Assembly (NCBI GenBank): GCA_000803105.1
Contig: JTDA01000004.1
Span: 124,001 to 188,000 of the forward strand
DNA length: 64,000 bases
Direction: 5' to 3'
Source: Coprobacter secundus
GTDB taxonomy: Bacteria > Bacteroidota > Bacteroidia > Bacteroidales > Coprobacteraceae
The notes under the pieces were generated by a model. It was not told the origin of the DNA and searched no databases. It saw only the letters and a program-made list of their open reading frames with translations. Shown here piece by piece: positions 1 to 8,489 of the stretch; the first letter of the stretch is position 1, and each line of letters opens with the position of its first letter. The translations under genes were made by a program, and so were the position numbers.

Positions 1-40
1 ATAATAATGCCGTAACGCCAAAAAATTTAAAACCATTCAT
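1..40 (-). CDS. 5' end of a probable exported protein (partial, runs off the left edge)
   Basis: An ATG at 40 on the minus strand opens a frame that stays open to the window edge. It reads M-N-G-F-K-F-F-G-V-T-A-L-L, a short polar start, one lysine and then hydrophobic residues, as in a signal peptide. With only 13 codons the product cannot be named. It lies on the same strand as the gene ending at 443 but is separated from it by about 400 bases. Confidence 0.35.
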   Translation of the reverse strand, partial: MNGFKFFGVTALL

Positions 41-442
41 TTCTTTTATATTTTTAAATTATTATTCCTTTGTCTTCTATTCTCCTTCTTCTGATAAAAA
101 AACAGTGGAAAAGCTTTTAAGTACCCGAATACCCAAAAACTATCCCTGTTTTTCCTTATTATTATGGAAGAAAAAGTGTTATAAAATTGTTTTTTACTTA
201 CTTAACTGCATAACTACATTTATTATCTATCCCACTCTTGTATTTGACTACAAACGTATGCACCTTTTAGCAGTATAGAAATACCCAGATATTATGATAA
301 TAACCATACGCCTATACCTATGAATAGGTATAAAAGACTGCGTCTATCTCTCCATATAAAAAGGATAGGCCATGCCCTAATGACACAACCTACCTTCTGT
401 TTGAAAAAGAGATTACTTATATTTAAAAATAATTTGCTGTTA
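41..442. other. intergenic region with a small inverted repeat
   Basis: No convincing gene is seen. It contains an inverted repeat at 313-332 (TATACCTA, 4-nt loop, TAGGTATA). The region should carry the end of the secreted-protein gene transcript and the promoter of the leftmost partial gene, but I see no clear TAnnTTTG box that decides this. Confidence 0.4.
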
Positions 443-2308
443 TCAGTAAACAACAACTTTTTTACCATTTACAATATAAAATCCTCGTGGCATATCGATT
501 GTTATATTTCCACATTCTGCACGGAAGCTCTTCATCAATCGTCCGGCAGCATTATAAATATTGACCAGACACGATTCTGCCGCTTTAACAACAATTTTTC
601 CTTGTGAAGCATATGCCACAAATGTATCAGCATCGGATACTGCTGAATTGACCCCTGTTGGTATCTCAACATTTGGCAATGTGAATCCACACACAAGAAC
701 ATCCCAACTATTTTCGGTACTACTCAACGGCTCCAAGCCCTTTACTACAAATGGTGTTGTCCTTCCACGACCGAACATTACATATTTATTTCCTTCAACA
801 AGTGCCCCTCCCTGTCCAGTACTGGCACCACCTCCGGTAAATAATTGATAATATGTGCCTTCTGCAAGAGTCTCTTTATGCATCGAAACCAGCCATCCCC
901 CAGACGACAGAGTATAGCCCGAAACATAGATGCTGTCACCTACAAGGTGAGCACTCTCTGTTTCGCTAATACCCAATTTATAATAGTTTTCTTTTGCAGC
1001 CTCAAAATTTCCAGTCTGGGCAGAAGCTGTTATTACATATCCATGTAATGTATTTGTAGTTACAGAATTTTTGAGTATTTCTGTGTCTCCATTGTTGATA
1101 CTACCTGTAAATGAACCTCCTAATATAATCTTTCCTTCGGCCACTTCTACAAACATCGGTTTGATTCTCTGTCTTCCTGCTGCATCTTTCGTTCCATTCA
1201 ATAATTTGGCATATTCAACAGCAACCGTCTCGTCGGTAGCATTATTATTCGTCTCGCAATTTACCTTTATATAAAACAAATGAGAACGATCGTTGGGAAC
1301 CTGAACTGCCTTATCTCCAAACGTCGTAGTTTGTTCTTCCGTTAAACTACCGTTCATATATCCCATCAAGTAAACCGCCTCATCATCAACAGCCATATTC
1401 ACCGGATTCTCAAGGTTGACAAAACTCCCGTCTTTGTGGGTCATTGTCCATTTATAATTACCCTCAACGTCAAGTTTGAGAAGAAACAAGTCTCCTACAG
1501 GATTCTGTACATAATCATAATTCCAATTTTCTGGAACATTATCCGGCTCAAACACTTTGTCGGTTCCCTCAATATTTAAAGGACGGGCAAATTTACCAGC
1601 AATATAGAAATTTCCGTCCGGCCCCTCTACTGCTCCATTAAAGTCAAACATATTAGAACATGTTTTACTTACATTATTCACCTTTACTGGCTCATAATCC
1701 GCCCAAACATTTTTACACCATTCAACCTTGCCATCTTTATCCAATTTAAGGACATAACCTTTATAAATCCAGCCATGTTCGCTATCTACCGGCAAATCTT
1801 TTTCTTCAATAGTGTATACATAACTATCATCAGCAGATGTATGTAGATTCAGCATTATTTTTTTTCCATCAGCGTCGGGACCCTTATCTGCCAATCTCAT
1901 CTTTAAAGCCAAAAGAACACCTCCGTCAGAAGTAGCTACCATGGATGAAGACGAACGATCAAAATATCCATAATCAGAATATACCGTAAGCAATCTTTCT
2001 CCTGCACTATTAATCTTATGCATTATGAAACAAGCATTACCATTTACTTGTATAGACGATTTAGAAGGATAACCATTAAATTTTTCTCCATTATAAGCTG
2101 TCCATAAATTCGTTTCAGAGCTATAAAAATCTTGAGTAAAAAATATCTCATTCTCATCATTTGTGGATATTTGCCCTACCATATCCATTCCAGGGCCTCC
2201 CGATAAGACAGCCCAATTCCCAGATAGCGTGTCCTTGTTTATCTCAGTTTGAGCCGCCACAGCAACAGTAAACAACAAAGAACTAACAGACAGTAAAATT
2301 TTCCTCAT
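443..2308 (-). CDS. T9SS-sorted secreted protein of unknown function
   Basis: A 621-residue exported protein. Residues 1-19 form a signal peptide ending in AAQ. The middle (about 25-530) has repeated blocks such as 'YKGYVLKLDKDGKVEW' and 'LFLLKLDVEGNYKW', which look like beta-propeller or SBBP-type repeats reporting 'data items'. The last ~75 residues (VNIYNAAGRLMKSF ... GFYIVNGKKVVVY) match the Por/type A C-terminal sorting domain, so the protein is probably secreted through T9SS and anchored at the surface. It is 141 bases downstream of the DUF6850 gene on the same strand and may belong to that uptake cluster. No catalytic motif was recognised. Confidence 0.75.
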   Translation of the reverse strand: MRKILLSVSSLLFTVAVAAQTEINKDTLSGNWAVLSGGPGMDMVGQISTNDENEIFFTQDFYSSETNLWTAYNGEKFNGYPSKSSIQVNGNACFIMHKINSAGERLLTVYSDYGYFDRSSSSMVATSDGGVLLALKMRLADKGPDADGKKIMLNLHTSADDSYVYTIEEKDLPVDSEHGWIYKGYVLKLDKDGKVEWCKNVWADYEPVKVNNVSKTCSNMFDFNGAVEGPDGNFYIAGKFARPLNIEGTDKVFEPDNVPENWNYDYVQNPVGDLFLLKLDVEGNYKWTMTHKDGSFVNLENPVNMAVDDEAVYLMGYMNGSLTEEQTTTFGDKAVQVPNDRSHLFYIKVNCETNNNATDETVAVEYAKLLNGTKDAAGRQRIKPMFVEVAEGKIILGGSFTGSINNGDTEILKNSVTTNTLHGYVITASAQTGNFEAAKENYYKLGISETESAHLVGDSIYVSGYTLSSGGWLVSMHKETLAEGTYYQLFTGGGASTGQGGALVEGNKYVMFGRGRTTPFVVKGLEPLSSTENSWDVLVCGFTLPNVEIPTGVNSAVSDADTFVAYASQGKIVVKAAESCLVNIYNAAGRLMKSFRAECGNITIDMPRGFYIVNGKKVVVY

Positions 2309-2396
2309 AATTTATTTCCCCTTTATAAAAATTAGTTTTTATGTATAATATATACTAAGGGCAAAATAAGTGCAAAACGAATTCAAAGGAAATACC

Positions 2397-2415
2397 TAAT
2401 AATTGGTAATTATTA
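2397..2415. repeat. short hairpin between DUF6850 gene and the T9SS protein gene
   Basis: TAATAATT and AATTATTA flank a 3-nt spacer, giving an 8-bp AT-only stem. It lies in the 141-base gap between two same-strand genes. It is too weak to call a terminator and may be an AT-rich promoter feature. Confidence 0.25.
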
Positions 2416-2449
2416 CATAAAATTAAATAAATATGGTATTTTCTATATA

Positions 2450-3994
2450 CTAAAAAGCAACACCGATTACGGCTGATATTCCATCTGTATATACCTTATC
2501 AGTATACCAACCACGTTGCCAATATGCCGTAACATAAAGGGCGCAACGTCTATTAATTGCAATATCACTTCTCAAAGCCAATTGAAGAAAAATATAGTCA
2601 GTAGACAAGAATCTATAATTACAGTATAACGGCGTCAATGTCTTTTTATCTACAATATCAGATAACTGCAATTGAGAATTTAGCGATGCCGAATAGCGGA
2701 CCTGACCATCAACTCTCAACAAAGCTCGTCTTATCTGTTTCCATATTCGCACCATGGCAGAAGAGTTGAGCCTGTCATTATCCAGTGTCCTCATTGGGTA
2801 AATATAACGAACTGATACTTGATGGAATCCCACATTAGGACAAACTGCCCAACCGAAATTTGCAGACGCACCACTTTCGTAAAATCCGGAAAGAGTATAT
2901 TCCGCCTGTTTGCTACTATATTGTTGAGCCGAGGCTATCAAGGGATAAATATCATTAGCCGGATCCCCAAAAAGATTTTCCGTACCTTTCCGGTGATTAT
3001 TTGAGACATTGGTTTTCATACCCCAAAACCGATTATCATTTTTCTGTTTATAGCCCACCTCAGCCTTCCACGTATACTCATCAACTTTGGCCATTGGCAA
3101 TTCGTTCAAAGAAGATATAATTTTTTCAAAACGGAAATTATCAAATGATACATTTACTGTAAATCCACTTTTAGTTTCAGGAAGCAAATTCAGACTTCCT
3201 CCAAATCTATGCCCTTTATAATACGTTTCCTTCTTTTCCCCTCTAAAACGATAATAATCCATGCCCATCCCGGTAAAATGATAAAGAGTCACATTTCCCT
3301 GTTCGTTGTAAAACTTTATATCATTTTTCTGTTTATACTTAAAGGCATTTACAGAAAGCCCGACCCGGTAATAACCAACTTCGGTCAAAGCTGCACCAAG
3401 AGTAAAATCAAGCTCTCCTGTTACATTACGTGGACGGGGATCGACCTGTCGATATCCAAGAGTAGCACTGTACGAAGCATCTACCCCCCAAATAAAACGA
3501 CCGCTTTCTGCAGTATATCCTCCCCCAAAATAATATCGTTCAGACTTAAAATCTCCACCCAATGTATCACCCATAACATATGGATAAAGTAAAAGATAAT
3601 CTGAAGTTTCATTCCATTTCACATTCTTCTGTATGCCATTCCGGTAACTCGCTTTCCCCCACATGCTACTTTTTCTCTTATTGATAAAAGAGTTTACATC
3701 TACAAAACCATAGCGAAAACCATCCCCCATTTGCACGACAATAGGCAGACTTTCATTCCTATAATCGCCTCCCACTGAGACCTCATTTAAAGTATAATCA
3801 TACATTCTGTATTTCATCACAGGATTATTATAGGGCAAAGAAAAAAAACTCGTATATACTGAGGAATTTTCGGTTATTCGTTGCAGCACCGGAGTACCTT
3901 CTTTTTTTGTATCTTTTTTTTCAGCCCATACAGAAGACAAAAATGCAGGAACGAATATCACAAGAAATACTATATTTAGCTCTTTCCTCATCAT
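2450..3994 (-). CDS. DUF6850-type outer-membrane beta-barrel protein
   Basis: About 514 residues with an N-terminal signal sequence (MMRKELNIVFLVIFVPAFLSSVWA) followed by alternating aromatic and polar strands to the C-terminus (ISAVIGVAF), the pattern of a beta-barrel. From memory it resembles the DUF6850 family that sits beside TonB receptors in Bacteroidales. A GTG at 4000 would give a 4-base overlap with the upstream gene's stop. The ATG at 3994 lies 2 nt past that stop and gives a cleaner signal peptide, so I prefer it. It is translationally linked to the DUF4876 gene. A role in outer-membrane passage of the same substrate is inferred from context only. Confidence 0.75.
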   Translation of the reverse strand: MMRKELNIVFLVIFVPAFLSSVWAEKKDTKKEGTPVLQRITENSSVYTSFFSLPYNNPVMKYRMYDYTLNEVSVGGDYRNESLPIVVQMGDGFRYGFVDVNSFINKRKSSMWGKASYRNGIQKNVKWNETSDYLLLYPYVMGDTLGGDFKSERYYFGGGYTAESGRFIWGVDASYSATLGYRQVDPRPRNVTGELDFTLGAALTEVGYYRVGLSVNAFKYKQKNDIKFYNEQGNVTLYHFTGMGMDYYRFRGEKKETYYKGHRFGGSLNLLPETKSGFTVNVSFDNFRFEKIISSLNELPMAKVDEYTWKAEVGYKQKNDNRFWGMKTNVSNNHRKGTENLFGDPANDIYPLIASAQQYSSKQAEYTLSGFYESGASANFGWAVCPNVGFHQVSVRYIYPMRTLDNDRLNSSAMVRIWKQIRRALLRVDGQVRYSASLNSQLQLSDIVDKKTLTPLYCNYRFLSTDYIFLQLALRSDIAINRRCALYVTAYWQRGWYTDKVYTDGISAVIGVAF

Positions 3995-3996
3995 TT

Positions 3997-5355
3997 TCAC
4001 TTATTACTTTCAGTTTTCGGCATAACCCCATCCCATGTTACAGTAGATGCTTTGGTCCCCTGGGCATCTTTTGCCGTACCCTGCTGCTCTATAATAGAAG
4101 GAACACATTCTGTATTGAAATCATCACTGGAATTATTCGTATCCTGAAGAATACAACGTCCATTTTCAAACCCTGCAACTTTGCGACGTACACTCTTGAA
4201 GTAACGCTCCTTATCATGGTCTATCTTTCCGCAATGGGTCCACCCAGCATCAACATTCGGCGGCAAAATGTCCCAAACCCGCGCAGCCTCCACACTACAA
4301 TTAACCCCGTCTACAATCCATGAATTCGGAATTTTATAAGCCGATTGCTGCATCGGAAACGTTCCGGCCGGCAGATACATTGTATAACTGTATGTATAAT
4401 AATAATCCCGTAGATAAGTCTCCTTGTCGATAGGAATACGAGCAAGTGCATACGAACAGAAACCTCGATTATGAAGTACCCAAAAACTCAATGTATAACA
4501 ATACCATTTATCCAAGTTAGGAACCGTAGGACTATCAATATCCATATGGGATGGCTTTGTCGACTCATCATACCATTCAAAATCAGCAGCACTCAAGTCA
4601 AATGAATTAGGGTTAGCATTACGGTGGTCTATACCTGTATCGCATAAAATGAGACTTTCGCCCGGCTGTACCGGATGTTCTTTTCCACTCCCTGGTATTA
4701 CATATATAGCCCATACGGTAAATGTATCTTTCCGAATATCAGGGGTATAATCGAAATACTGTGTAGATTTGAATTTCGACTCACAAAGAGCTAATCCATC
4801 GGCATAAAGGACATGGTCCGTATTATTATATATTTTGACATAAGAATCTCCATAATATTGAGAACCTGACGAACGTAACGTTCCGGTAAAAAATATCTCC
4901 TCTATGATAAAATCATCTTTATCACTAAACAAAAATGTTTCTATAGACAAATTTAATTTCTCATTGCTATTTATCTCTACAGACTCAAGTTTTCCCGACA
5001 ATTTTCCCTGCATTGTGACAGTCTCAGACTCCTGAGTATGGTCGTCTCCGGCTTCTCCTTCGTCGGGATTGCTGGTTGCACCTTCTGACGTTGTTTGGTA
5101 AGTAACATCTGCCTTATACGAGCAATTATACAATCCTCTGGGTAAATCGAAATTTTCATTTACGGGAACTGTAACATTTTCGCCTGTCGAGACATTTGTA
5201 AACACAAGAGTCTCTTCCAGTATTGTCAAAGCCTGAACATTATCTGGATACACAATAGTAACTCCCGTCGTAGCACGTGGCACATCCATCTCGTCCTGGC
5301 ACGAAACAAAGGCAACAGAGAAAAGAGTGATAAACAATATAAATTTCAATTTCAT
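3997..5355 (-). CDS. DUF4876 domain surface lipoprotein
   Basis: A 452-residue predicted lipoprotein. The signal sequence ends in a lipobox at VSFVAFVSC-type residues (Cys about 19), followed by QDEMD, an acidic stretch compatible with Bacteroidota surface export. After an Ig/carboxypeptidase-regulatory-like region (30-140) comes a lamin-tail-like stretch (VKIYNNTDHVLYADGLAL) typical of DUF4876. It sits 21 bases downstream of the TonB receptor and abuts the DUF6850 gene. By analogy with SusD-like partners it may capture substrate for the receptor. The ligand is unknown. Confidence 0.78.
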   Translation of the reverse strand: MKLKFILFITLFSVAFVSCQDEMDVPRATTGVTIVYPDNVQALTILEETLVFTNVSTGENVTVPVNENFDLPRGLYNCSYKADVTYQTTSEGATSNPDEGEAGDDHTQESETVTMQGKLSGKLESVEINSNEKLNLSIETFLFSDKDDFIIEEIFFTGTLRSSGSQYYGDSYVKIYNNTDHVLYADGLALCESKFKSTQYFDYTPDIRKDTFTVWAIYVIPGSGKEHPVQPGESLILCDTGIDHRNANPNSFDLSAADFEWYDESTKPSHMDIDSPTVPNLDKWYCYTLSFWVLHNRGFCSYALARIPIDKETYLRDYYYTYSYTMYLPAGTFPMQQSAYKIPNSWIVDGVNCSVEAARVWDILPPNVDAGWTHCGKIDHDKERYFKSVRRKVAGFENGRCILQDTNNSSDDFNTECVPSIIEQQGTAKDAQGTKASTVTWDGVMPKTESNK

Positions 5356-5376
5356 ATTTATTGTATTTTTATTATT

Positions 5377-8205
5377 TCATAAAGTAAAATTCAATTCCAT
5401 TCCAAAATACGGGTCTACATTTCGCCGAATAGTAAAACCATTCGATTGGTAATCGGGGGTATAATCCAACAGCTTATTAGCAAAAAAAGCTAAACTCAAA
5501 TGCTTGCCAATCCTTTTTGTCGCCTTAAAATTGACATACAAAGCCATCGGTATTTTCATCGGCCTAAAATTGTCTTCATTATAATTCAGTATCAAATGCT
5601 GTAAAATAGCATCTGATTTGGACTCTTCCGTATACGGATGCAACTCTCCATCAGAAACATCGATATAAGAAACCGGGATTCCGTTTTTTCTTTGTAACTG
5701 ACGTTGGGTATACCATACACACTGAACTGATGATGTAAAAATCAATCCCCATTCAGGGACCTGTGTATCCAACATAAAATTAGTATTGAACCGGTGATTT
5801 ATCTGCCCGTCATTCCAATTATATAAACCGATATAATTATCCTGTACAATAACATTATCTACGACATCGCTAACGGCATAATACATTGGCAAACTATTTG
5901 TATATACTGACTTAAACCACGCTCCAGTTATATTCACTGCTGTGCGTAATGGTTTTATTCGTTGCGATGTAAACTGAAATTCAACACCTTCCTTTTCCAA
6001 TCGACTGCCATTTTCCGCACGACGGTAATAATCCAATTTGCTTTTTTCAGAATAAGGAATGTTCTCCAATATCGGTGGTCCTTGCAACTCACTGCTTATT
6101 ATCGAACTTTCATCGTAATCTTTATAACTATACGGAGCATATACATTAGAATAGCGGAAACCGGATGATGTAATTTCTCTAAAATAACTGACGGACAAGC
6201 GATTGCCATTATAACTGATATCTGTCCGAACCTCCCATTTTTTATTCCGGGCCGGTTTCAGATTGTAATTAGTCTGGTCTTGAATATAAGATAAGACGGT
6301 AAACCGACTGTTCTCTACCGGTTTTTTATCATCATAATATGCTAATTGAGTAATATCATTATAACGTTTATCTGGATATAAATAATTCAGTGTAGACATC
6401 TTTGTTGTCCATCCTATGCCTCCTGCCAAAGCAAAAACCAAATCATGTTTTCCTATTTTTATCCCCGGAAATGTCCACTGAGCATTAAAACGAGGGTCCA
6501 AATAAACCTTTCCTTTGAGCAAATAAGCTTCATCTAAACCCAATAAAGAGTTAGTACGGACTCCAGCAAGAAGTTCCAATTTATTTTTCCAAAAATTTTT
6601 GGTAATCATATCTTCAAGGAAAAAAGACAGATTTTGTATTGCCGGAATGTCCTTATAAGCCCGAGGACGAGAATCCCAATCCCCCACAGCAGACAGAGGA
6701 TGCCCTAAATCATATACTTGGCCACGTCCATAATTTTTTGTATAATCCCATTGTCCACCGACTTTAATGTTATTACGCACACCGGCCGGATTCACATTGA
6801 ATTCACTCTTCAACTTGACGTATGTATTGAACGGCTTCCCTTCACTCAAATAGTCGGCCATATATTCAGAAAACAAAATCTGGGCATCATGTTCTCCGGC
6901 ATCAGTACTCGTAGGGGCCAAACCATAACGTTGAGGTGATACCAAACGGGTTTGTGTCAATCGGTCTACTTGCATACTAACTGCAGAATTTAGCTCAACC
7001 AGCTTCAAAAAACTTAATTTCGGGAATTTCCACTCTAAATTATTCGTAAAAGCCGAACGATTATAGACGGACTTATACTCATCAATACGACCAAAATTAA
7101 GTTCCGGGTCCTGTTTACTATTATCAAATGAACCCGTATAATCAAATGCAGAGGCCCATCTCATCACCCATCGTTCTTTTTTCCAATTCCAAGTAAGACG
7201 AATTGAAGCATTGATACGCTGATAATTCTCAAGTTTATTGGTCGGATCGACCTTTGAATTAAGATAACCACCATCCAAATTGACAATCAAATCCTGGTTG
7301 CCTGGGACAATAAAACCTTTTCCTACAGCAACAAGTTTACTATATCCATCAGCCTTGAAACGGGCGGCCAAAGGAGTTGCCTTTCTTATCTTCTTAATAT
7401 TGACAACCCCACTGGTCAAATTTCCATACTCCACAGAAGGAATACCCCTGATAATCTCCACACTTTCTATATCATCCGTCGAGATAGCCCGCATATCTAC
7501 ACCTCGATTGGTTATATTTCGCTTATTTTCCGCATTGTTGTTATCTCCTGAAGAATAAGTATTTGACAATGGAGAATATTGCAAATTAGCATCCGTATTA
7601 ATCGGAGCCCCGTCAACTACAAACAGTGTTCCAAGAGAAGTAATGGCATAATCGGGATTATTGGTTGCATTCCCATTCGCATCGGTTGTCCCTGTTTCCC
7701 GTAAATTAATAGTATTAGCTGCACCCATATTCGGATCTTTAGAAATTCCTCCGGGCAAAAGTTCCAACAAATCAGTAAAACTGGTCGGTTGTAAATGAGA
7801 CATAGCCGAACGATCAATAATAGAAGCAGTAACAGGTCCTCTTGCTTCAGTAGCAGTTACAACCACCTCATGCAACTGATTACTGGAATATATATTGACT
7901 GTGAGATAAAGATTCTTTTTAAGTTCAAGATGTTTTTTCTGTTTTTTATAACCAATGTACGAAAAATAGATATCATATTCTCCGGGTTGTATTCCTGTTA
8001 TTTTGAAATTCCCTTCGTCATCGGCAACAGTTGCGTAATTTTTTATTCCTTTTATCTGTACAGTAGCATAGGGCAATATTTCTTTCGTCTGTGCATCCCT
8101 TATACTCCCGCTAAGAATAACTTTATCTAAAGAAGTTTGTGTATACGCGGATAGAGTGGAAATTATATATATGAAAAGAGTAACTATAATTCTTTCTCGT
8201 CCCAT
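5377..8205 (-). CDS. TonB-dependent receptor with N-terminal carboxypeptidase-like domain
   Basis: About 942 residues from the ATG at 8205. The frame extends 15 codons further up (8250) but that extension is not signal-like, whereas MGRERIIVTLFIYIISTLSAYTQ is a proper signal peptide. Domains in order: CarboxypepD_reg-like (about 30-110; VILSGSIRDAQTKEILPYATV), TonB plug (about 120-270; LHEVVVTATEARG, VEIIRGIPSVEYGNLTSGVV) and a 22-strand barrel ending in PYFGMELNFTL. It lacks the extra features of SusC and has no SusD neighbour. It is the first gene of a TonB/DUF4876/DUF6850 set. Such receptors import metals, cofactors or siderophores as often as glycans, and the ligand cannot be read from the sequence. 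Confidence 0.88.
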   Translation of the reverse strand: MGRERIIVTLFIYIISTLSAYTQTSLDKVILSGSIRDAQTKEILPYATVQIKGIKNYATVADDEGNFKITGIQPGEYDIYFSYIGYKKQKKHLELKKNLYLTVNIYSSNQLHEVVVTATEARGPVTASIIDRSAMSHLQPTSFTDLLELLPGGISKDPNMGAANTINLRETGTTDANGNATNNPDYAITSLGTLFVVDGAPINTDANLQYSPLSNTYSSGDNNNAENKRNITNRGVDMRAISTDDIESVEIIRGIPSVEYGNLTSGVVNIKKIRKATPLAARFKADGYSKLVAVGKGFIVPGNQDLIVNLDGGYLNSKVDPTNKLENYQRINASIRLTWNWKKERWVMRWASAFDYTGSFDNSKQDPELNFGRIDEYKSVYNRSAFTNNLEWKFPKLSFLKLVELNSAVSMQVDRLTQTRLVSPQRYGLAPTSTDAGEHDAQILFSEYMADYLSEGKPFNTYVKLKSEFNVNPAGVRNNIKVGGQWDYTKNYGRGQVYDLGHPLSAVGDWDSRPRAYKDIPAIQNLSFFLEDMITKNFWKNKLELLAGVRTNSLLGLDEAYLLKGKVYLDPRFNAQWTFPGIKIGKHDLVFALAGGIGWTTKMSTLNYLYPDKRYNDITQLAYYDDKKPVENSRFTVLSYIQDQTNYNLKPARNKKWEVRTDISYNGNRLSVSYFREITSSGFRYSNVYAPYSYKDYDESSIISSELQGPPILENIPYSEKSKLDYYRRAENGSRLEKEGVEFQFTSQRIKPLRTAVNITGAWFKSVYTNSLPMYYAVSDVVDNVIVQDNYIGLYNWNDGQINHRFNTNFMLDTQVPEWGLIFTSSVQCVWYTQRQLQRKNGIPVSYIDVSDGELHPYTEESKSDAILQHLILNYNEDNFRPMKIPMALYVNFKATKRIGKHLSLAFFANKLLDYTPDYQSNGFTIRRNVDPYFGMELNFTL

Positions 8206-8424
8206 TTTCTCTCTATATTTTGTGACGTGCGAAACTACACACAACTCCATATAGAAACAATCGCAATTTTTAGGTATTTTTTATGTTAATTTCAATATAA
8301 TTGTTATATCTACCTCCAAATTACCAATAAGTTAACCAAAATAACTGATATCTGTATACTTGCATTTTTTCAATATGATTATCAAATAACGACTCCGTTC
8401 AAACTCTAATGATAATCGTAACAA

Positions 8425-8469
8425 AAAAGAGTGAAAAGCAAGGTATCACCCTTTACTTCCCACTCTTTT
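8425..8469 (-). terminator. probable terminator downstream of the GLUG-GH28 gene
   Basis: AAAAGAGTG (8425-8433) pairs with CACTCTTTT (8461-8469) across a 27-nt loop. It starts about 20 bases past the stop of the gene ending at 8490. The T-run in the distal arm supports termination on the minus strand, separating the glycan locus from the TonB receptor cluster. Confidence 0.5.
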
Positions 8470-8489
8470 CCACTCTCGACTTTAATCCT

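Noticed and set aside
2450..8205. Assignment of the TonB cluster as a siderophore system of the Xus type
   Set aside because: The partner proteins here are DUF4876 and DUF6850 types, not the lipoprotein and PepSY-like membrane protein I associate with XusABC, and no Fur-like box was seen upstream of the receptor.
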